Shown in pieces: positions 1-5,099 of a stretch of 5,099 bases of DNA (position 1 is its first letter; each line of letters begins with the position of its first letter). The notes beneath the pieces were generated by a model. It did no database searches and was not told the DNA's origin. It saw only the letters and a list, made by a program, of their open reading frames with translations. Position numbers and translations under genes: made by a program. Origin of the DNA: a bacterium. Lineage in GTDB: Bacteria; DYJV01; JALVYZ01. The stretch spans positions 1-5,099 of the forward strand of contig JALVYZ010000047.1 of assembly GCA_027037705.1 (NCBI GenBank). The letters run 5' to 3'.

Positions 1-1046
1 TGTAATGCTGTTATTATTCCATCACCTGTTGTATTATGTTCAAGAAAAATTATATGTCCAGAAGTTTCTCCACCAAGGATATAATTATTTTTTAGCATCT
101 CTTCAAGAACATATCTATCTCCAATAGAGCTTTTTATATAATTTATACCTCTTTTTTGTAAAAATCTTTCAAGCCCAAAATTACTCATAGGAGTAATAAC
201 AACTCCATTATTTTTTAAAAGATTTTTTCTTTTTAAGTAATCAGCACAAAAGCCAATAATATAGTCTCCATCAATTTCTTCTCCATTTTCATTCACAATG
301 ATAACTCTGTCTCCATCACCATCAAAAGCTAATCCAATATCAGCTCCTGTTTCTATTACTTTTGCTCTTAATTTTTTTGTATTTGTTGAACCACATCCAT
401 TATTAATATTTATTCCATCAGGTTCAGTTCCAATTGTTATAATTTCTGCTCCAAGTTCATAAAATACTTCAGGTGCAACTTTATATGTAGCACCATTTGC
501 ACAGTCTAAGACAATTTTTAAACCTCTTAAATTATATTTTCTTGGGAAGGTGGTTTTTAAATATACAACATATCTACCAACAGCATCATCTATTCTGTAA
601 GCTCTTCCCATGTCTTTACTTTCTGGATAAAATTCATCGAAGTTATTCTCTAAAATTAATTTTTCGATTTTTTCTTCAATTTCATCTGGTAATTTATATC
701 CATCTGAGGAAAATATTTTAATTCCATTATCATAATAAGGATTATGAGAAGCAGAGATTACAACCCCTGCGTCTACTCTCATATTTGCTGTTAAAAATGC
801 TATACCTGGTGTAGGTAACGGTCCAACAAGGTAGGCATTACCTCCCATTGAACATATCCCTGAAACAATAGCTGATTCTATCATATAACCAGAAAGCCTT
901 GTATCTTTTCCTATTAAAATTTTTTGGGTTTTTGAGTTTCTAAAAATTAAAGAAATAGCTCGCCCAAGAGCTAATGCAATTTCACTTGTCATAGGATATT
1001 CATTAGCTTTTCCTCTAATTCCATCTGTGCCAAATAATTTTCTCAT
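1..1046 (-). CDS. glmM: Phosphoglucosamine mutase GlmM (3' end truncated by window edge)
   Basis: This cytosolic enzyme interconverts glucosamine-6-phosphate and glucosamine-1-phosphate on the route to UDP-GlcNAc for peptidoglycan and, in diderms, lipopolysaccharide. I translated 348 codons with no stop; the reading frame leaves through the left edge. The start is MRKLFGTDGIRG, the canonical family N-terminus. The phosphoserine loop ISASHNP lies at residues 97-103, with the catalytic Ser at 100. The Mg-binding loop DGDGDR is at 242-247, and the sugar-binding loop GGETSGH at 325-331 is followed by TTGDG at 339-343. The family usually has about 445-450 residues, so roughly 100 are missing, including the C-terminal phosphate-binding domain. 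The ATG sits inside the ybbR stop (ATGA, 4-nt overlap) and has a good AAGGA ribosome site, the clearest in the window. The spacing and the GTDGIRG motif distinguish it from general phosphomannomutases. All visible catalytic motifs are intact, so it is probably functional. Confidence 0.97.
   Translation of the reverse strand, partial: MRKLFGTDGIRGKANEYPMTSEIALALGRAISLIFRNSKTQKILIGKDTRLSGYMIESAIVSGICSMGGNAYLVGPLPTPGIAFLTANMRVDAGVVISASHNPYYDNGIKIFSSDGYKLPDEIEEKIEKLILENNFDEFYPESKDMGRAYRIDDAVGRYVVYLKTTFPRKYNLRGLKIVLDCANGATYKVAPEVFYELGAEIITIGTEPDGININNGCGSTNTKKLRAKVIETGADIGLAFDGDGDRVIIVNENGEEIDGDYIIGFCADYLKRKNLLKNNGVVITPMSNFGLERFLQKRGINYIKSSIGDRYVLEEMLKNNYILGGETSGHIIFLEHNTTGDGIITAL
1043..1046 (-). 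other. ybbR-glmM ATGA stop/start overlap
   Basis: The TGA stop of ybbR (1045-1043) and the ATG of glmM (1046-1044) share bases as ATGA. This layout commonly lets a terminating ribosome re-initiate on the next gene. With the AAGGA site upstream, it should keep GlmM output at or above that of YbbR. Confidence 0.9.
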
Positions 1047-1975
1047 TTCTTATTCCTTTTTTTTACTTTTTCAAAAATTATTTTTATATTTTTAGGAGAA
1101 TAATCTACTAATTGAATATTTCGTGGATAATTTATTTTAACAGGATATTGTACTTCTCCAATAGAATTTATTTGGACATATGCTTCAAAATCCTTTTTTG
1201 ATATTAATTTTTTCTTTAGGGAATTTACTTTGATTTTTATATTAACATTGTTGGGGATTAATTTTATTTTATATTTTTTTAAGTTTAAATCTGATTTGAT
1301 TTTTATCTTTATATTTTTTAAAGATACTTGAACAAGGTCTTCCTCAATTTTTACAATAACTTTAACTTTTTCAGGATTAATAGATTTTAGATATTTTAAT
1401 TTTACATTTAAAGGTACTATTGTTTCAAAAGATTTAAATTTATTCTGAATATTTATAGGTTGTGTTTCTATAGCTCTAAATTTTTTTAATTCTCTATGTA
1501 TTGAGATAACATCTACAGTAGGAGGTTCAACTTTTATAGAAGTTATTTTATACCCTTTTTTTATGTTACCTATAAATTTAGGAATAACTGCAAATGTCCT
1601 TTTTTCTAATTTATCTACATCAATTAAAAATTTTGAAGGATTTATTAATTTAACATTCACCTTTCTTGGTAGTCTCAGCATATCAGGATAAAGATAAATT
1701 TCATTTTTCCCAGTTTTTATTTTACTTAAATCTACAGGAAAAGATATATTTTCTTTTGTTAATGTTTTTATAATTGGACTTGGACCACTTAATAAAATTG
1801 AGACTTTATTTACAGGATTATTAACAATCACATAATTCTCTGGAACATTTTGAAATTCAATAGGAATTTCAATAGTAATCTCAGATTGTTGTTGTCCAAT
1901 AACCATATACCAGAAAAAAATTGCAAAACCTAAGGATAATAGTTTATATTGCCAGTTTTCAAATATTTTTTTCAT
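1043..1975 (-). CDS. ybbR: YbbR-domain protein, CdaA regulator-like (CdaR)
   Basis: A 310-residue membrane-anchored protein of the YbbR/CdaR family. In Firmicutes, CdaR binds the diadenylate cyclase CdaA and modulates c-di-AMP production. The N-terminus (KIFENWQYKLLSLGFAIFFW, residues 3-22) has the family's typical charged-then-hydrophobic anchor, with the membrane segment at about 10-27. The rest should lie outside the membrane. I see three beta-rich YbbR-type repeats, at about 31-122, 124-212 and 215-305. Each starts with a conserved 'basic residue plus alternating hydrophobics' strand and closes with an NPS/NPEK/SPKN-type turn followed by a short strand. Bacillus CdaR is longer and carries four repeats, as I recall. 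Lysine is very frequent (52 of 310 residues), most strongly in repeat 3 and the C-terminus. The ATG overlaps the cdaA TGA as ATGA, and the upstream ribosome site is poor (purine-rich, no GGAGG), suggesting translational coupling. Repeat sequences diverge quickly in this family, so the assignment rests on the anchor, the repeat pattern and the position between cdaA and glmM. Confidence 0.92.
   Translation of the reverse strand: MKKIFENWQYKLLSLGFAIFFWYMVIGQQQSEITIEIPIEFQNVPENYVIVNNPVNKVSILLSGPSPIIKTLTKENISFPVDLSKIKTGKNEIYLYPDMLRLPRKVNVKLINPSKFLIDVDKLEKRTFAVIPKFIGNIKKGYKITSIKVEPPTVDVISIHRELKKFRAIETQPINIQNKFKSFETIVPLNVKLKYLKSINPEKVKVIVKIEEDLVQVSLKNIKIKIKSDLNLKKYKIKLIPNNVNIKIKVNSLKKKLISKKDFEAYVQINSIGEVQYPVKINYPRNIQLVDYSPKNIKIIFEKVKKRNKK
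1054..1058 (-). promoter_or_regulatory. Ribosome binding site of glmM
   Basis: The sequence AAGGA lies 7 nt before the glmM ATG, inside the last codons of ybbR. It is the only clear Shine-Dalgarno match among the five genes and supports the chosen glmM start, which is also fixed by the conserved MRKLFGTDGIRG N-terminus. Confidence 0.7.
1972..1975 (-). other. cdaA-ybbR ATGA stop/start overlap
   Basis: The TGA stop of cdaA and the ATG of ybbR share bases as ATGA. Upstream there is only a purine-rich stretch (AGAAAGCAGAAAA) without a GGAG core. Expression of the regulator-like protein probably depends on ribosomes finishing cdaA, which suits two proteins that act as a complex. Confidence 0.85.
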
Positions 1976-2766
1976 TTTTCTGCTTTCTGTTTTGTCCCTT
2001 TAGATTGTAAAATTAAATTCTTTAAAACTCTTTTTAAAGTATCTGCATCTAAATTTCTTGTTAATTTCCCGTTAACACTAACTGAAATATTTCCAGTTTC
2101 TTCTGAAACAACCACAGTAACAGCATCTGATTCTTCAGTTATCCCAATTGCAGCTCGATGACGAGTCCCTAATTCCTTACTAATTTCAGGATTGGTGCTC
2201 AAAGGTAAAAAACATCCTGCAGCTTTTATTCTTCCTTCTTCAATTAATACTGCGCCATCATGTAAAGGAGTTGAGGGAATAAAAATTGTTTCAAGAAGTT
2301 CTTTTGATACAATTGCATCTATTTCATGTCCAATTTCAATTAAATTTTTCAATCCTGTTTCTCTTGGGATAAGGATTAAAGCCCCAATTTTTTTAAAAGA
2401 CAATGACACACAAGCTTTAACGATTTCATCTATAACTCCAATATCAGTAACAGTTTCACTTGATTTTACTAATAGGTTTTTACCAAATCTGCTTAAAGCT
2501 ACTCTAATATCTTGTTGGAAAAGTATAACTATAATTAAGATTATTGATTGTAAGAAACTATTGAGTAACCAATTTAACGTAAGAAGACCAAATGTATTTG
2601 AGAGTTGATAAAGGATAAAAATAAAAATTATACCAATAATTATTTGGGCACTTCTTGTCCCTTTTATGAATAGTAAAATTCTATAGAATATAAAACTTAC
2701 AATTAAAATGTCGCAGATATCTGTCCATCTTATTATAGATATTAGTTCTTTTATAGTTTCAAACAT
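1972..2766 (-). CDS. cdaA: Membrane diadenylate cyclase CdaA (DAC domain)
   Basis: This enzyme condenses two ATP molecules into cyclic di-AMP, a second messenger that controls potassium and osmolyte transport and cell-wall homeostasis. The protein has 264 residues, close to the family's usual 270 or so. Three hydrophobic segments (about 17-35, 39-56 and 61-84) form the N-terminal membrane part, followed by a linker starting QQDIRVAL. The cytosolic DAC domain spans about 105-250. It carries the catalytic PLHDGAV motif (Asp170-Gly171-Ala172), LGTRHRAAIG (Thr201, Arg202-His203-Arg204) and SEETGNISV (221-229), all intact, so an active cyclase is expected. It is the CdaA type rather than DisA (no DNA-binding or helix-hairpin-helix region) or CdaS (it has membrane helices). 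The ATG overlaps the folP stop region by 16 nt, and I see no strong ribosome site upstream. Its 3' end overlaps ybbR by 4 nt. The neighbours ybbR and glmM are the partners that regulate CdaA in Bacillus, Listeria and Lactococcus. Confidence 0.97.
   Translation of the reverse strand: MFETIKELISIIRWTDICDILIVSFIFYRILLFIKGTRSAQIIIGIIFIFILYQLSNTFGLLTLNWLLNSFLQSIILIIVILFQQDIRVALSRFGKNLLVKSSETVTDIGVIDEIVKACVSLSFKKIGALILIPRETGLKNLIEIGHEIDAIVSKELLETIFIPSTPLHDGAVLIEEGRIKAAGCFLPLSTNPEISKELGTRHRAAIGITEESDAVTVVVSEETGNISVSVNGKLTRNLDADTLKRVLKNLILQSKGTKQKAEK
2751..2766 (-). other. folP-cdaA 16-nt coding overlap
   Basis: The cdaA ATG (2766-2764) lies upstream of the folP TAA (2753-2751), so the last folP codons are shared in a different frame. 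The sequence before the ATG (TTAGAAATGAAAA) has no strong Shine-Dalgarno motif. The other nearby ATG, at 2773, is out of frame with cdaA, which supports the start used here. Confidence 0.8.
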
Positions 2767-3980
2767 TTTTCATTTCTAATTGCATCAGCAACTTTTAAAG
2801 TTTGTATTGTTTCTTTAATATCATGAACTCTTAAAATTTTAGCGCCATTTATTGATGATATAGCTGCTACAGCAAGACTTCCTATTATCCTTTTTGTAGG
2901 TTCAGGTTCATTTAAGATTGCGCCTATAAAAGATTTCCTACTTGCTCCTATCAAAATTGGGAGTCCAAAAGATTTAAATTCTTCTAATCTATTTAAAATT
3001 TCTAAATTATGGTCAAAGGTTTTACCAAAACCTATTCCTGGATCAATTATAATATTTTCAGAATTGCCACCAGAATTTTCAATTAAATCAATAGATTTTT
3101 TTAAATAAGAAAAGATTTCATTTATAAGATTTTCATAGGTAGGGTTTTTTTGCATATTTTCAGGAGTCCCTTTTATATGCATAATAACTACAGGAACATT
3201 TTCTTGTATAATTACATTTTTCATATTTTCATCAAAATTTAATCCAGAAATATCATTTATAATCCAAGCACCAGCTTCAACAGCTTCTTTTGCCACTTTT
3301 GACTTGTATGTGTCAATTGAGATTGGAATATCAGGAAATTTTTTGGATATTTCAGAGATAATTGGAATTACTCTTTTTAATTCTTCATCTAAAGTCACTC
3401 TTTCTGATCCTGGACGAGTTGATTCACCTCCAATATCAATAAAATCAGCTCCCTCTCTAAGCATTTCATCAACTCTTTTTAAAGCTGTATCAGTAGATAA
3501 ATATTTCCCACCATCTGAGAATGAATCAGGAGTGACATTCAAAATCCCCATAATGTAAGTTTTTTCTTTTTTTAATTTAATTTCTCTATCTTTTGATAAA
3601 AGAATAAATTCATCTTTAAAAAAATTTCTTATAGTTTGATTTATCTCTTTTCCAAGAGTTTTTAATCCAAATGGTTGAAGTTTTAACTTAGGAGATAAAA
3701 GACGATATTGTTTTAAATTACCAGTTAAAATAACATTGCATCTGTCAATAGTAAGGTCAAGGGCACCTTTTGCAACAATACAATCTGCTCCAAGAGATAA
3801 CATTTCTTGTTTTAAAATATTTGCTGCTATTGGTTTTAAATCTTTTACTAAAATATTTAGATGAGTTCCTTTTTCACTAACCTTTTTAGCCCCAATATCT
3901 GTTGAATTTACCTGATTTTTTATTTCTTCAAATAGTTTGTCCCTTTCTTTTATTGACAAAACTCTGCATTCAAACTTCAT
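2751..3980 (-). CDS. folP: Dihydropteroate synthase with N-terminal extension domain
   Basis: Cytosolic DHPS joins p-aminobenzoate to hydroxymethyl-dihydropterin diphosphate to make dihydropteroate in folate synthesis; it is the sulfonamide target. From the preferred start (MKFECRVLS) the protein has 409 residues, against about 270-285 for a plain DHPS. The core starts near residue 131 and has every motif in order: [15 protein letters not shown] (144-158), GGESTRPGS (184-192), SIDTYKS (221-227), INDISG (241-246), [11 protein letters not shown] (267-277), IDPGIGFGK (312-320), GASRKSFIG (345-353) and RVHD (384-387). The pterin-site Asn and Asp and the Lys/Arg/His phosphate-site residues are present, so activity is expected. 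Residues 1-130 form a separate mixed alpha/beta domain containing [15 protein letters not shown] and KLQPFGLK. I recall similar extensions in long DHPS proteins of other bacteria, function unknown. Upstream in-frame ATGs exist at 3995 and 4028, but they lie in the A-rich ftsH tail and would add only Lys-rich residues. The chosen start overlaps ftsH by 11 nt; the stop TAA lies inside cdaA. Confidence 0.95.
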   Translation of the reverse strand: MKFECRVLSIKERDKLFEEIKNQVNSTDIGAKKVSEKGTHLNILVKDLKPIAANILKQEMLSLGADCIVAKGALDLTIDRCNVILTGNLKQYRLLSPKLKLQPFGLKTLGKEINQTIRNFFKDEFILLSKDREIKLKKEKTYIMGILNVTPDSFSDGGKYLSTDTALKRVDEMLREGADFIDIGGESTRPGSERVTLDEELKRVIPIISEISKKFPDIPISIDTYKSKVAKEAVEAGAWIINDISGLNFDENMKNVIIQENVPVVIMHIKGTPENMQKNPTYENLINEIFSYLKKSIDLIENSGGNSENIIIDPGIGFGKTFDHNLEILNRLEEFKSFGLPILIGASRKSFIGAILNEPEPTKRIIGSLAVAAISSINGAKILRVHDIKETIQTLKVADAIRNEKCLKL

Positions 3981-4043
3981 TTTCTTTTTTTCCATCTTCT
4001 TCTTTTTCTTCTTTTTGATTAGTGTCATTTTTTTTAGTAGTTA
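3970..4043 (-). other. ftsH-folP junction: A-tracts and alternative folP starts
   Basis: The end of ftsH encodes a Lys/Glu-rich tail in A-rich DNA with an A8 run (4035-4028) and an A7 run (3991-3985). The folP frame (+1 relative to ftsH) is open from just after a TAA at 4043-4041, so ATGs at 4028, 3995 and 3980 all read into FolP. A GGA about 10 nt before the 3980 ATG is a weak but usable ribosome site. The protein reads as a normal folded sequence only from that ATG, hence the choice of 3980. Confidence 0.65.
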
Positions 4044-5099
4044 TATCTTTGCCTTCCATAATTTTATCAATTTCTTCACTTGTTAAAGTCTCTTTTTCTA
4101 AAAGTGCATTTGCCATTTTATGTAAAATATCAATATTATCCAATAAAATTTGTTTTGCTGTATCATACCCTTGTTTAACTATTTTCTCGACTTCTTTATC
4201 TATTAGTATAGCTGTTCTTTCACTATAGTCTTTATGTCTAACTAATTCTTTCCCTAAAAATATTTCTTCATCTTTTTCTCCAAAAGAAATTGGCCCTAAG
4301 GAACTCATTCCCCATTCGCAGACCATTTTTCTTGCTAATTTTGTAGCTCTTTCAATATCATTACCAGCACCTGTTGTCATATGATTTAAGACAATTTCTT
4401 CAGCAACTCTTCCACCCATAAGAATAGCAATTTGAGTTTCTAAATATTCTTTAGTCAAGGTATATCTATCATCTACAGGCATTTGTTGAGTAACTCCTAA
4501 TGCTCTTCCTCTTGGAATAATTGTAACTTTGTGAATAGGGTCAGCCTGTGGCAATTTTTTCGCTACAATAGTATGACCACTCTCGTGATAGGCTGTATTT
4601 TTCTTTTCTTCTGGACTGATTATCATACTTCTTCTTTCTTTTCCTAAAATAATCTTATCTTTGGCTTCTTCAAAATCTTCCATTTCTATTTTATTTTTAC
4701 CTTTTTTAGCTGCAATTAAAGCAGCTTCATTGACTAAATTTGCTAAATCTGCTCCTGAAAAACCAGGTGTTCCTCTTGCAATGATTGATAAATCTACATC
4801 ATCTCCGAGAGGCTTATCCTTTGTATGTACTTTTAAAATACCTTCTCTTCCTTTAACATCTGGATTAGGCACATAAACCTGTCTGTCAAACCTTCCAGGT
4901 CTAAGTAAAGCTGGGTCTAAAACATCAGGTCTATTTGTAGCTGCAATAATTATAACTCCTTCTTTAGATTCAAATCCATCCATTTCCACTAATAACTGAT
5001 TCAATGTTTGCTCCCTTTCATCATGTCCACCACCTAATCCTGCTCCTCTATGCCTTCCAACAGCATCAATTTCATCTATAAAAATTATACATGGAGCAT
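3970..5099 (-). CDS. ftsH: ATP-dependent zinc metalloprotease FtsH (5' end truncated by window edge)
   Basis: FtsH is a hexameric, inner-membrane AAA+ protease that pulls out and degrades unassembled membrane proteins and some short-lived cytosolic regulators. The frame enters at the right edge (first whole codon at 5097, Ala) and gives 375 visible residues. About 245 N-terminal residues are missing, including the two membrane helices and Walker A. Visible in order, counted from the edge: Walker [10 protein letters not shown] (4-12); [20 protein letters not shown] (22-41); the second region of homology with ATNRPD (53-58) and [11 protein letters not shown] holding the arginine fingers (about 66 and 69); the AAA lid with [15 protein letters not shown]; the zinc site HESGH (171-175); and the third zinc-ligand region [11 protein letters not shown] with Asp247. 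All catalytic residues are present. The C-terminus is a Lys/Glu-rich tail of about 20 residues. It ends in TGA 11 nt inside folP. An apparent start at 5004 is an internal TTG codon within the conserved block and is not the real start. Confidence 0.98.
   Translation of the reverse strand, partial: APCIIFIDEIDAVGRHRGAGLGGGHDEREQTLNQLLVEMDGFESKEGVIIIAATNRPDVLDPALLRPGRFDRQVYVPNPDVKGREGILKVHTKDKPLGDDVDLSIIARGTPGFSGADLANLVNEAALIAAKKGKNKIEMEDFEEAKDKIILGKERRSMIISPEEKKNTAYHESGHTIVAKKLPQADPIHKVTIIPRGRALGVTQQMPVDDRYTLTKEYLETQIAILMGGRVAEEIVLNHMTTGAGNDIERATKLARKMVCEWGMSSLGPISFGEKDEEIFLGKELVRHKDYSERTAILIDKEVEKIVKQGYDTAKQILLDNIDILHKMANALLEKETLTSEEIDKIMEGKDITTKKNDTNQKEEKEEDGKKENEV

Noticed and set aside
497-721. 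Plus-strand open frame of 74 codons within glmM
   Set aside because: It is antisense to conserved GlmM sequence, is Phe/Leu/Ile-rich as expected from reversed Lys/Asn/Asp codons, and has no supporting signal.
1043-1975. Possible pseudogene or foreign gene status for ybbR because of its extreme AT and lysine content
   Set aside because: The frame is intact over 310 codons, keeps the YbbR anchor and repeats, and is precisely coupled to both neighbours; fast divergence is normal for this family.
1949-2161. Plus-strand open frame of 70 codons across the cdaA/ybbR junction
   Set aside because: It is antisense to the conserved DAC-domain C-terminus and the YbbR start, with no motif and no ribosome site of its own.
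2192-2608. Plus-strand open frame of 138 codons antisense to cdaA
   Set aside because: It lies wholly inside the conserved cdaA coding region, has no recognisable motif or ribosome site, and its composition is what an antisense shadow of an AT-rich gene gives.
3304-3558. Plus-strand open frame of 84 codons within folP
   Set aside because: It runs antisense to the DHPS motifs GGESTRPGS and [12 protein letters not shown]; it is a shadow frame.
3981-4028. Longer folP start adding a KKKKKKK-type N-terminus (425 residues)
   Set aside because: The added residues simply read the A-rich ftsH tail in another frame and would require a 59-nt overlap. The ATG at 3980 gives a natural N-terminus and a short overlap.
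4022-4228. Plus-strand frame of 68 codons, Ser/Ile-rich, opposite the ftsH C-terminus
   Set aside because: Antisense shadow of a Lys/Glu/Asp-rich helical region; no family resemblance.
4661-4876. Plus-strand frame of 71 codons opposite the ftsH AAA lid
   Set aside because: It is antisense to [15 protein letters not shown] and neighbouring conserved residues; a shadow frame.
4970-5004. Apparent ftsH start at 5004 ([11 protein letters not shown])
   Set aside because: The codon is TTG inside the conserved [14 protein letters not shown] block, and the frame continues upstream through Walker B to the window edge, so it is an internal leucine.
1-5099. Possible recoding of TGA (as in SR1/Gracilibacteria or Mycoplasma)
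   Set aside because: TGA ends ftsH, cdaA and ybbR at the expected family lengths and overlaps the next start codons, so it works as a stop.

Overview
The window is one dense block of five minus-strand genes. Transcription runs from the right edge to the left edge in the order ftsH (5' end cut off) - folP - cdaA - ybbR/cdaR - glmM (3' end cut off). Every base lies in a coding region, and each gene overlaps the next (about 11, 16, 4 and 4 nt). There is therefore no intergenic stretch, internal promoter or terminator to annotate, and no RNA gene, CRISPR array, insertion sequence or long repeat was seen. The promoter must lie beyond the right edge.

The DNA is strongly AT-rich (roughly 30% GC by eye). 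The coding strand is purine-rich, with many A runs, and the proteins are rich in Lys, Ile, Asn and Glu. TGA is a stop codon here (ftsH, cdaA and ybbR end in it; folP ends in TAA), so the standard bacterial code applies. The gene order combines the ftsH-folP-glmM cluster known from Escherichia coli with the cdaA-ybbR-glmM cluster known from Bacillus, Listeria and relatives. From memory, the combined order occurs in some diderm lineages such as Geobacter-type bacteria. A low-GC bacterium, possibly from a poorly sampled lineage, is the most I can say; no species can be named.

Region by region. 5099-3970 encodes the C-terminal part of the membrane AAA+ zinc protease FtsH: Walker B, second region of homology, HESGH zinc site and third zinc ligand. 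3980-2751 encodes dihydropteroate synthase with all core motifs, plus an extra N-terminal domain of about 130 residues. 2766-1972 encodes the membrane diadenylate cyclase CdaA, with three predicted transmembrane helices and intact DGA and RHR motifs. 1975-1043 encodes its regulator-like partner YbbR/CdaR, with one N-terminal membrane anchor and three YbbR-type repeats. 1046-3 and beyond encodes phosphoglucosamine mutase GlmM with its phosphoserine loop, metal loop and sugar-binding loop.

Together the genes link membrane protein quality control (FtsH), folate synthesis (FolP), c-di-AMP signalling (CdaA/CdaR) and the first committed steps toward UDP-GlcNAc for peptidoglycan (GlmM). In Firmicutes, CdaA, CdaR and GlmM form a physical regulatory complex, and the tight coupling here fits a similar unit. 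I found no previously undescribed system. The points most worth a second look are the extra FolP domain, the combined operon order with complete overlap, the very basic outer domain of YbbR, and the A-tract junction between ftsH and folP.
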